Positions 1 to 6,487 of a stretch of DNA of 40,782 nucleotides are shown here, piece after piece. Every line of letters starts with the position of its first letter. The first letter of the stretch is position 1. The notes under the pieces are model-generated. The model had not been told where the DNA came from. It ran no database searches and saw only the letters and a program-made list of their open reading frames with translations. The translations under genes were made by a program, and so were the position numbers. Source of the stretch: Chloroflexota bacterium (GTDB lineage Bacteria; Chloroflexota; Anaerolineae; Aggregatilineales; Phototrophicaceae); the NCBI GenBank assembly GCA_011523705.1, contig WTGC01000160.1:1-40782 (forward strand). The letters are read 5' to 3'.

Positions 1-44
1 GCCTAATGGGGCGGGAGAAATACCTTCATATCGCCACCGACCAT

Positions 45-395
45 TTAATCCAGCCGACTGACGTATACCACATGATTTCGCGCTTCATCGTCAGTGAATA
101 CCCTGGCCATTAGGTCAAGAAATCTGACAACGACGCCGATTTCGCTATGCTCGCTTGGGATGAATACGATTCCGGCGTGCTGCGCCCCTTCAGCTGCGAG
201 ATCGACATAGTCACTATCCATCGTGCAAAGCACGCGCCCTAGTTCAGTAGCCATTTGCAATTGTACTGGGTCATCCTCGCCCTGAGTTTCAAGGGCTTGC
301 ACGGTGATTGTGTCGATGCCGAGGCGATTGAGCTGCCGTGCTATCTCTACATCTACATGCTCGTCGAGATAAAAGCGAAGAGTGTCCTCACTCAA
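45..395 (-). CDS. DUF5615 family PIN-like protein (putative toxin partner)
   Basis: A 116-residue protein starting LRFYLDEHVD, with acidic residues (D11, E12) near the N-terminus and a second acidic patch, TMDSDYVDLA, near residue 60. This is the layout of DUF5615/Mut7-C-like PIN-fold proteins, where such acidic residues would bind metal in a nuclease-type site. The best start is a TTG at 395 overlapping the last 8 bases of the upstream DUF433 gene, which suggests translational coupling. DUF433-DUF5615 neighbours are recurrent and are usually viewed as a VapBC-like toxin-antitoxin pair. That role is inferred from family and context; nuclease activity is not shown here. The length is normal for the family. 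Confidence 0.85.
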   Translation of the reverse strand: MSEDTLRFYLDEHVDVEIARQLNRLGIDTITVQALETQGEDDPVQLQMATELGRVLCTMDSDYVDLAAEGAQHAGIVFIPSEHSEIGVVVRFLDLMARVFTDDEARNHVVYVSRLD

Positions 396-858
396 GTGAC
401 TTTTCCGTGCGCGCGGCGGGGAAGGCTTTCAATTCTTGCTCCACGGCGGCCATCTTGGCAAAAAGCGCCCTTATGTGCGCAGTACGCTGTTCGTTTGGCG
501 CGTCCATCGCCTCGGACAACGCCGCCCGAAAATTATCATCCTGCAAATACCGCTGCAAGCGCGAGTTGAGCGAGTTCTTGTCAGCAAGCACTTCTTGGGC
601 CATCGCTTCACTTTTGCGTTCATCCTCGCGCATGTCGGCATCAATCTCGGCTTGATTGCAATAGTAATAGGCGAGCGCTGCGTGGACCTGCCCTAACGTA
701 ATCTGGAAAGCGTCCGCCATCTGCTCCGGGCTGCGCCCCTGCCACCGCATCGCGCTCACAATATCCAGCACGCGCAAGCTTGTGCCGACGATGCAGGGTC
801 GTCCCCCGCGCACCGCAGGATTGCGATAAATGAGGTTAATACTCTCTATCTTGTTCAC
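388..858 (-). CDS. DUF433 domain protein (putative antitoxin partner)
   Basis: A 156-residue protein with the DUF433 signature at residues ~10-60: RNPAVRGGRPCIVGT, then RVLDIVSAMRWQGRSPEQMA, then a tract beginning ITLGQVHAALAYY. The domain is a short winged-helix-like DNA-binding fold related to VapB-type antitoxins. The C-terminal ~90 residues are charged and helical with no recognised domain, which makes the protein longer than the usual 75-110 residue DUF433 protein; the extension may contact the partner. The start is GTG at 858, preceded by GGGAG six bases upstream. The gene overlaps the DUF5615 gene by 8 bases. Antitoxin function is an inference from gene pairing. Confidence 0.85.
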   Translation of the reverse strand: MNKIESINLIYRNPAVRGGRPCIVGTSLRVLDIVSAMRWQGRSPEQMADAFQITLGQVHAALAYYYCNQAEIDADMREDERKSEAMAQEVLADKNSLNSRLQRYLQDDNFRAALSEAMDAPNEQRTAHIRALFAKMAAVEQELKAFPAARTEKSLE

Positions 859-929
859 ACGCGGCTCCCGGCAAACTGCCTTGCGCTACTATCGCCAATT
901 CTATTTTACCAAATGAAATCAAGCGGAGG

Positions 930-1688
930 TCAAACGGAGACCGTCCGCCGCTCCTCAACCACAACAGTCCCTGCCATCTTGTCGTGCCAGGTCTGCTTCT
1001 CGGCGTCGAAGAGCGCCCAGAGATAGCCGAGCAGGAAGATCTGCGAGATCATATAACCGAAGACGTTGCGCAGCAGGGCATCGAGTATCGTGATGCGGCC
1101 GCCGCGCTTCTTGACCACGCGCAGGCGCAGCATTAGCTTTCCCAGCGTTTGCCCGTTAAATGAGACCATGAGCGCAACGTTGTAAATGGCGCTGATCACC
1201 AGGTTCACTGTCAGCGTGCTGGACTGAAAGTTGGAAAAGGCTTCGGACACGGCGGCCTGGTCGGCGCTGGCCATGGCCGTGTCCAGCGGCGCCAGCGCTC
1301 CGCCCGCGACCAGAAGCAGCACCGTTGCAATGGCGATCAGAAAACCGTCGATCACGATTGCCAGCCAGCGCTTGCCGATTGACGCCAGGCGAACCTCGGG
1401 CTGCGCTGCGGCAGGCGCTTCCGCCGGCTCGACCGTGAGCGCCGGTTCCGGTTTCTCCTTCGGCGCGAATACGCCCAGCTCCGCGGCCGCTGGCTGATAA
1501 TCTGGGTCCAACTCCAGCGCCTTGCGCAAGTAGCTGACGCGATCGCCTTCGGTTCGCGCTGCTTGCGCCGCCAGGTAATAGGCGGCCGCGCTGGGGGATT
1601 CCTTCAACTCTTCTTTCAGCAGCGCGCGCGCTTCGTCCCTTTGGAAAGCGTCAAGCGCTTCTTGAATTGCCGCCAATCTGTCGGTCAT
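930..1688 (-). CDS. RDD family membrane protein with N-terminal TPR-like segment
   Basis: 252 residues. Residues ~1-75 are an alanine/glutamate-rich helical stretch resembling two TPR-type helical hairpins (the second ends YLRKALELDPDYQPAAAELG). A proline/alanine linker follows, then an RDD domain from about residue 100: ASIGKRWLAIVIDGFLIA opens the first membrane helix (R and D of the family name), a second helix lies near residue 160, GQTLGKLMLRLRVV is the typical cytoplasmic motif, and a third helix is followed by DKMAGTVVV at the C-terminus. RDD proteins are small membrane proteins, some linked to ion transport, but no specific substrate can be named here. It is divergent from the gene that follows. 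Confidence 0.85.
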   Translation of the reverse strand: MTDRLAAIQEALDAFQRDEARALLKEELKESPSAAAYYLAAQAARTEGDRVSYLRKALELDPDYQPAAAELGVFAPKEKPEPALTVEPAEAPAAAQPEVRLASIGKRWLAIVIDGFLIAIATVLLLVAGGALAPLDTAMASADQAAVSEAFSNFQSSTLTVNLVISAIYNVALMVSFNGQTLGKLMLRLRVVKKRGGRITILDALLRNVFGYMISQIFLLGYLWALFDAEKQTWHDKMAGTVVVEERRTVSV

Positions 1689-1729
1689 GCCGCCGCCTTG
1701 TCCTTCAAGCCGTTTATCGGCAATGATAC

Positions 1730-1756
1730 TTGATTTTGCCGCCCTTGTGTTATGAT
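1730..1756 (+). promoter_or_regulatory. Candidate promoter for the small protein and nadE
   Basis: TTGATT (1730-1735) and TATGAT (1751-1756) with a 15-base spacer. The -10 box is good but the spacing is short. If it is used, transcription begins near 1763, which excludes the ATG at 1757 as a start and favours the TTG at 1808. Confidence 0.4.
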
Positions 1757-1807
1757 ATGGCGCAGTCTGCCGAAGCCTCTCGGCAATGGATTGGCGCGGG
1801 GATCAAA

Positions 1808-2188
1808 TTGAGCGCGATTGATACGAGCGACCTGCGTCAAAAGATTGGCGCCAGCAAAGCCGGGCGGCGCTTCATCGCCCAAATGCGTTATTACAACGAG
1901 GGCGATTTCAGGCGCTTGCGTGGCTTCATGCGCAGCGGCTATTACGATCTCGTCTTGATGGAGAACCCGGTCGATCGGCGCCTGCTTGATCTCAAGGCGA
2001 CGCGCCGGCTCCACGGGCGCTTGAAGGTGGCGGCGGTGGAATGCGCCGAGGACTACGGCATCCAGTTGATCATGCAAGGCGAGAAGGGCGGCGCGCGGCT
2101 GCGGCTGCAAATGAAGGTCAACGAAAGCTATCCGCACCAGATTACCCAGTATTCGCTGGAGCCGGTTGATGGCAGCCGAGAAGACTGA
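1808..2188 (+). CDS. Small conserved protein resembling a domain found in Chloroflexota serine hydrolases
   Basis: About 126 residues if translation begins at the TTG at 1808 (GCGGGG six to seven bases upstream); an in-frame ATG at 1757 would add 17 residues. The core reads FIAQMRYYNEGDFRRLRGFM, followed by a stretch of charged helices and strands ending QMKVNESYPHQITQYSLEPV. I recognise this as similar to a small domain that precedes beta-lactamase-like serine hydrolases in Chloroflexota and resembles SnoaL/NTF2-type accessory domains. Here it stands alone, without a hydrolase. The 3' end overlaps the nadE start by about 20 bases, so the two are probably co-transcribed. The function is unknown. 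Confidence 0.6.
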   Translation: MSAIDTSDLRQKIGASKAGRRFIAQMRYYNEGDFRRLRGFMRSGYYDLVLMENPVDRRLLDLKATRRLHGRLKVAAVECAEDYGIQLIMQGEKGGARLRLQMKVNESYPHQITQYSLEPVDGSRED

Positions 2189-3050
2189 AATGGCTGCTGA
2201 CATGGAATCCGTACTGCCGCGCCTCAGGATCAACACGGAACTGGCGACGCGCGTCCTCACCGGATTCATCCGCGACAGCATCACCAAAGCGGGCATGACG
2301 CGGGCCGTCATCGGCTTGTCCGGCGGCATCGACTCAGCGGTATCGGCGTATCTGGCGGCGAAGGCCCTGGGCGCGGAAAATGTGCTGGCGTTGCGCATGC
2401 CATACACGACGTCATCGGCAGCGAGCCTCAGCGATGCAGAAGCGGTGATTGAAGATCTGGACCTGCCGAATCTGTCTTTGCCCATCAGCGACATGGCCGA
2501 CCCCCTGATCGAGCGCTTTCCCGATATGAGCCGGCTGCGCAAGGGCAACATCATGGCGCGCCTGCGCATGATCATGCTCTATGATCAGTCGATGGCTTGG
2601 GGCGGCTTGGTCATGGGCACGAGCAACAAGACGGAATTCCTGCTCGGTTACAGCACGATTTATGGCGACAGCGGCGTCGCCCTGCATCCAATCGCCGACT
2701 TGTACAAGTTCCAGGTGCGGCAGATGGCGCGGCATTTAAGGGCGCCCGCCTCCATCATCGACAAGGCGCCTTCGGCCGATCTGTGGGTGGGGCAAACGGA
2801 TGAGGATGAACTGGGCTTCACCTACGACGAAGCTGATCAGGTCCTCTTCCTGCTGGTCGATGAGCGCTACACCGTTGATGAGGCGGCTGCCGAAGGCTTT
2901 GACCGTGATTTCGTTGTCCAGATCTGGGAACGGGTCAAAGCCAATCACTACAAGCGCACGATGCCCAATATCGCCAAGCTCAGCAAGCGCAGCATCGGGC
3001 ATGACTTCCTTTATTTGCGCGATTACACCGGGCGCGCCGGGCGGGTGTAG
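2169..3050 (+). CDS. nadE: NH3-dependent NAD+ synthetase
   Basis: 293 residues. It catalyses the last step of NAD synthesis: deamido-NAD, ATP and ammonia to NAD. The ATP-pyrophosphatase P-loop SGGIDSA is at residues 51-57. The family stretch around GTSNKTEFLLGYSTIYGD and the ADLYKFQVRQ and DLWVGQTDEDELG motifs are all present. There is no N-terminal nitrilase-type glutaminase domain, so it belongs to the short, ammonia-using class, or takes ammonia from a separate glutaminase. The chosen start is ATG 2169 with GGAG seven bases upstream; ATGs at 2190 and 2202 are alternatives. It overlaps the small gene before it and converges with the oxidoreductase gene 24 bases downstream. Confidence 0.95.
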   Translation: MAAEKTEMAADMESVLPRLRINTELATRVLTGFIRDSITKAGMTRAVIGLSGGIDSAVSAYLAAKALGAENVLALRMPYTTSSAASLSDAEAVIEDLDLPNLSLPISDMADPLIERFPDMSRLRKGNIMARLRMIMLYDQSMAWGGLVMGTSNKTEFLLGYSTIYGDSGVALHPIADLYKFQVRQMARHLRAPASIIDKAPSADLWVGQTDEDELGFTYDEADQVLFLLVDERYTVDEAAAEGFDRDFVVQIWERVKANHYKRTMPNIAKLSKRSIGHDFLYLRDYTGRAGRV

Positions 3051-3074
3051 GGGCTAGACTGTGTATCGCCCTTG

Positions 3075-3485
3075 CTACATCCCATTGACCTTGGTCGGGC
3101 TGATTTTGTAGATGACGCGCTGTTCTTGCCCCTTGCCCTCGGGATTGAACGAGTAGTAGTCATCATTGCCGGCATAAATGCCGGAGAGCTTGTTGATATG
3201 CGCCACCGCCGCGTCCGTCTCATCGAATTCGACCACTTCGCCGCGAATCTCCACCCAGTGGAAATCATTCTGGGGATCGAGGATCATCACGGTCACCTTG
3301 GGATTGGCGCGGATGTTGCGGTCTTTGCGCCGCCCGACCGCTGAATTGATCCAGACTTGTTCGCCCTCGAGGCTGGCCCAGACCGGCGTCACTTGCGGCT
3401 GGCCATCGGGATTGCTGGTGGCGAAAGCGACCACAATCGGCCGTTCGAGCAGGTCTCTTACATTTTCGGGAATGGCTGCGGGCAT
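3075..3485 (-). CDS. PPOX-class flavin/F420-dependent oxidoreductase
   Basis: 136 residues, a full-length split-barrel protein of the pyridoxamine 5'-phosphate oxidase superfamily. It is closest by eye to the Rv1155-like F420-dependent group: ATSNPDGQPQVTPVWASLEG near the N-terminus, VGRRKDRNIRANPKVTVMIL in the cofactor-contact strands, and WVEIRGEVVEF before the helical C-terminus. The substrate is not predictable; these enzymes reduce diverse small molecules using F420H2 or FMN. The start is ATG 3485 with AAGGAG eight bases upstream. The gene lies 36 bases downstream of the membrane-protein gene on the same strand and may be co-transcribed with it. Confidence 0.85.
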   Translation of the reverse strand: MPAAIPENVRDLLERPIVVAFATSNPDGQPQVTPVWASLEGEQVWINSAVGRRKDRNIRANPKVTVMILDPQNDFHWVEIRGEVVEFDETDAAVAHINKLSGIYAGNDDYYSFNPEGKGQEQRVIYKISPTKVNGM

Positions 3486-3521
3486 TATTCTGTTCTCCTT
3501 ATTGCTATTGATAGTGATTGA

Positions 3522-4994
3522 TTAGCGGCTGGGAATCCCGCTCGGGTCGGCCTCATCGTCGTGCGCTGCCGCGTTGTTGGGGAAGTCCACCTGAATTTCC
3601 GGATCTCCGGCGACAGGGGCGCCCGTTTCGATCTGATGGTGATAAAACAGCCCGGCTAACAGCTGCGCCATATCATCGCGCAGGCGCGTCTTGAACTCGC
3701 GTTTGCTTTCGCCCGAGAGCTGGCCATTGAGTGCAAAGCTATATTGTTCCGGCACATGCTCGCCGACTTGACCAAACTCCGGCTCCCATTGGTCGATGAG
3801 ATGCCAGGCGCCGTCAAGAAATTGATACAGTTCAAACTGAATGCGAACCTGTTCAGTGACGCCTTCGAAACGGATGTCCAGCGCCAGCGGCAGCATCATA
3901 TTCTGCTTTTCCACGGGAGCAAGCGCGTGCTTAGTCATGCGTTTCGCAATTGGCGTGATCGCCTTGAGCAGCTCATGATTGGCATATTTCGGCGCGCGGC
4001 GCAGGACACGGTTGAGCTGGTTGATCGTCTTGCGCGCCATCAGCGCTTCCGTACGACTGATGCGCCCGTAGACATCATATTGCACCGTGCGCATCGCCTT
4101 CACCTTCCAGCCGCCGAGTACGACGCCGCGCTTATCCAGCAGCCGCTTGATGACCGAAACCTGGTCCGGAGCGCTTGGCTTGGGGATAGCGCTGTTCTGC
4201 GCGTGGAACTGCCAGCTTTGGCGGCGCCCCGGGGCGGAGTTGGGGTCGTGCCAATTGTTCACCGCGTAAGGCGGCTGCCAGACATCGAATCGAGGCGGGC
4301 GGCGAAATATCAGACGCAATATCAGGCTCAGCAGCCAAAGGCAGAATAGCGCGACCGCCAACAGACCGACGACGCGCAGGATTTCGCCGCCGGAATAACG
4401 GCTGTCATTTAACTGGATCCCGTCATCAAGGAAGTTGAGGCCCAAATTGACGATGGGGATAAAGACTTGGTAGCTTGCTCCCGCCGGGCGGTCCGCTTCA
4501 GAGGCGTAGTTGTCGCCGCTGGTTTCGGCTGCCGAGCGATCGATGTGAAAGAGTTGCGAATTGTCGCGCGCGACCGGGCTATTCGCCAATTCGAACGCAT
4601 CAATACCGGCTTCTATCTTGAATGAGATGATGCCATCGGCGCCTAAGTCCGCCAGCGACAGCTGAATCGCGAAGTTCCGCGCTTGATTGGCGCCCAGCGG
4701 AGGCAGTGGCTCAATCGACTGCACGCGCCCGCTCTGATATTCGCTGATGACGATCTGGGAGGGCTCGCTGGCGTCGCCGCCCTGATTGCTGATGGTGAAT
4801 GAGACGACGGCGACGGCGCCATCCTGGCTGTAAGTGACGCGAGGCGGCGCAATCGAATAATCGCGCGGATTCGCCTGGGCGGACCCGAAAAGCGGCAAGA
4901 GCCATAGAAAAATGAGCAACGCGAAAAACGCCATAGCGCGCGGGTCGAAAGCGTCTGAATTGCCGGTCAAGCGATGATGTTGCCGCTTCTTCAT
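3522..4994 (-). CDS. Membrane protein with extracytoplasmic beta domain and long cytoplasmic region
   Basis: 490 residues from ATG 4994. A signal anchor lies at residues ~18-37 (FFALLIFLWLLPLFGSAQA). Residues ~43-150 form a CARDB/Ig-like beta domain (VVSFTISNQGGDASEPSQIV is the typical strand pair). A second membrane helix sits near 215-235 (VVGLLAVALFCLWLLSLILR), and the remaining ~250 residues are mixed alpha/beta with no recognised domain. The reading frame stays open upstream to 5330, but the -10 box at 5004-5009 places the transcript start just before 4994, so the longer version is unlikely. A surface-sensing or scaffold role is possible; I do not recognise a function. Confidence 0.75.
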   Translation of the reverse strand: MKKRQHHRLTGNSDAFDPRAMAFFALLIFLWLLPLFGSAQANPRDYSIAPPRVTYSQDGAVAVVSFTISNQGGDASEPSQIVISEYQSGRVQSIEPLPPLGANQARNFAIQLSLADLGADGIISFKIEAGIDAFELANSPVARDNSQLFHIDRSAAETSGDNYASEADRPAGASYQVFIPIVNLGLNFLDDGIQLNDSRYSGGEILRVVGLLAVALFCLWLLSLILRLIFRRPPRFDVWQPPYAVNNWHDPNSAPGRRQSWQFHAQNSAIPKPSAPDQVSVIKRLLDKRGVVLGGWKVKAMRTVQYDVYGRISRTEALMARKTINQLNRVLRRAPKYANHELLKAITPIAKRMTKHALAPVEKQNMMLPLALDIRFEGVTEQVRIQFELYQFLDGAWHLIDQWEPEFGQVGEHVPEQYSFALNGQLSGESKREFKTRLRDDMAQLLAGLFYHHQIETGAPVAGDPEIQVDFPNNAAAHDDEADPSGIPSR

Positions 4995-5003
4995 TACAGC
5001 CAT

Positions 5004-5032
5004 ACTATAATATTGAAAGGTTGCTTTTCCAA
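5004..5032 (-). promoter_or_regulatory. Promoter of the two-TM membrane protein gene
   Basis: On the minus strand TTGGAA (5032-5027), a 17-base spacer and TATAGT (5009-5004). The predicted transcript start (about 4998-4996) is only a few bases before ATG 4994, so the message would be leaderless or nearly so. Confidence 0.6.
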
Positions 5033-5176
5033 GTCTGCTGGCGGCCCAGCGCGCTTGCAAAAGCAAGTGCCCGGAGCATCGCGCCATGTTGAACGCGCCA
5101 GCGCACCTCGATGACGCATTCGGCGGGATCGCTGGCATTGCGCTGCTGCAGAGCGATGATTGAAGGACCCTTTCAT
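5005..5176 (-). pseudogene. Possible small ORF with a frame break, or gene remnant
   Basis: An open frame with coding-like composition reads IIALQQRNASDPAECVIEVR and continues through WRVQHGAMLRALAFASALGR to a TAG at 5007-5005. It has no start codon of its own: a TGA precedes it by four codons. An ATG at 5176 lies in the neighbouring frame, and loss of one G in its AAAGGG would join it to this frame, giving a protein of about 56 residues. It could be a remnant, a sequencing indel or chance. The promoter of the membrane protein overlaps its 3' end. Confidence 0.25.
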
Positions 5177-5223
5177 GCCAGAATCTTGAAACTAGGCGGC
5201 GCCCCGCCGGGAAACGGAAACAG

Positions 5224-5883
5224 ATGAAATCGCCTAGCAATCGCCAGATAGACGCGCTCATCCGTGACCTGTCGGCTGCGCAATTGGCGGACGACGCCTT
5301 CAACCAATATGGGCCGGACGATGTGAACAACGCGATTCGCCGGTCGAATTTGCGACTTTATCTTCGCGCGATGGCAGCGCGGCACCCGCAAACGCTGCTG
5401 GTGATGGAAGCGCCCGGTTATCGCGGCTGCCGCCTCACCGGCATTCCTGTGACCAGCCGCAAAGTCTTGCTTGAGGGCGTCCCCGCGCTCAAACTGTTCG
5501 GTCGCGAGGCCGGCTTCCGCGATGTCGCCGATGCTGGCTTCGAGCGCATTTATGGCGAGCAGTCGGCGACCATCGTCTGGAGCGCGCTTGCGGATTTGGG
5601 CGCGCTGCCGGTCATTTGGAATACCTTTCCCTTTCATCCGCATCAAGCGCTGAAAGGCGACAGCAATCGCAAACCGCGCATCGCAGAAATTGTCCTGGGC
5701 GCCGAATTCCTCGGTCGCTTGCTGGCGATTTGGGAATTCGAGCAAGTGCTCGCGGTGGGCAATGTCGCCTATGAGACGCTGCAGTTGCTGACGCTGGACT
5801 GTGCGAAACTGCGGCACCCTGCTCACGGTGGCAAGCGCGACTTCGTCGCCGGACTACGTTCCACCCTGTCAGTCAGCGCTTGA
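5224..5883 (+). CDS. Uracil-DNA glycosylase superfamily protein
   Basis: 219 residues. The first motif, VMEAPGYRGCRLTGIPVTS (residues ~60-80), matches the GEAPGxxE-like nucleotide-pocket loop of UDG-fold proteins. IVWSALADLGALPVIWNTFP is the central strand with the N-containing motif, and HPAHGGKRDF near residue 199 is the terminal His motif that inserts into the DNA minor groove. This matches a divergent 'uracil-DNA glycosylase family' group rather than canonical Ung: the GxDPY water-activating motif is not evident. A base-excision or DNA-binding role is likely but catalytic competence is uncertain. The gene converges with and overlaps the EthD-like gene by 15 bases at the 3' end. Confidence 0.75.
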   Translation: MKSPSNRQIDALIRDLSAAQLADDAFNQYGPDDVNNAIRRSNLRLYLRAMAARHPQTLLVMEAPGYRGCRLTGIPVTSRKVLLEGVPALKLFGREAGFRDVADAGFERIYGEQSATIVWSALADLGALPVIWNTFPFHPHQALKGDSNRKPRIAEIVLGAEFLGRLLAIWEFEQVLAVGNVAYETLQLLTLDCAKLRHPAHGGKRDFVAGLRSTLSVSA

Positions 5884-6306
5884 GGGGGAGACTGGGTCGG
5901 AAACCGTTTCAGTTTCCGCGGCCGCGTCCTCATCCGCCTGAACAGTTTTTTCATTCGTAGCAACAGTATCTTCATCGGCCGCCGGCTGTGGCGTGCTGCC
6001 GCCTGCTTCTTCGTAGACATCCGCAAATAGCAACTGGAACGCGTCTGCGGGGAGGCGATGAAGCTCTTTTCCCGCTTCCTGCCCGGCGTCTGACATCAAT
6101 GCTTCGGTCTGTGCGTCGGTCGATTCAAAGTAGAGTTCGAGTATGCGGTAGATTTCGGGGGCGCCTTGCGGGCTGCCGGTGACATGCACAACCTGACGCC
6201 GCCGTATATTGGGCATACGCTCGACGAGCGCCAGGAAATCCTGATAGATGTTTTCGAAGCGCTCGGCGTCTTCCGGCGGTCCGAAGAGGATCATAAATTT
6301 GATCAT
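5869..6306 (-). CDS. EthD-family dimeric alpha-beta barrel protein with acidic tail
   Basis: 145 residues from ATG 6306. Residues 1-100 read MIKFMILFGPPEDAERFENI, then PNIRRRQVVHVTGSPQGAP, then YRILELYFESTDAQTEALM and AGKELHRLPADAFQLLFADV. This is the EthD/ferredoxin-like barrel pattern. The last ~40 residues are a low-complexity Glu/Asp/Thr/Val tail with no fold. EthD proteins assist or catalyse small-molecule oxidations, but most genomic copies have no assigned role. The frame extends upstream to 6423 without a convincing ribosome site, so the shorter start aligned with the family is used. Confidence 0.65.
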   Translation of the reverse strand: MIKFMILFGPPEDAERFENIYQDFLALVERMPNIRRRQVVHVTGSPQGAPEIYRILELYFESTDAQTEALMSDAGQEAGKELHRLPADAFQLLFADVYEEAGGSTPQPAADEDTVATNEKTVQADEDAAAETETVSDPVSPSSAD

Positions 6307-6487
6307 TGCGCGCGGGCATTTCATTGCGCTGTCATCGCTGCATAAGATACGAGACATCCTCTTGATGTGCAAGGGGATGAACGCATTGACCGGCAGCATA
6401 TAACTGGGGCGCTTGTTTCGCAAATCCCATCGCTGTGGTAAATTCTCTGTACAATCGCTCGCGCGACGTGAAAGACAGGATCATGCC

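Noticed and set aside
1685..2575. 296-residue antisense ORF across the small gene and nadE
   Set aside because: It lies opposite two plus-strand genes with clear family motifs, has low-complexity Arg/Ala composition and no domain.
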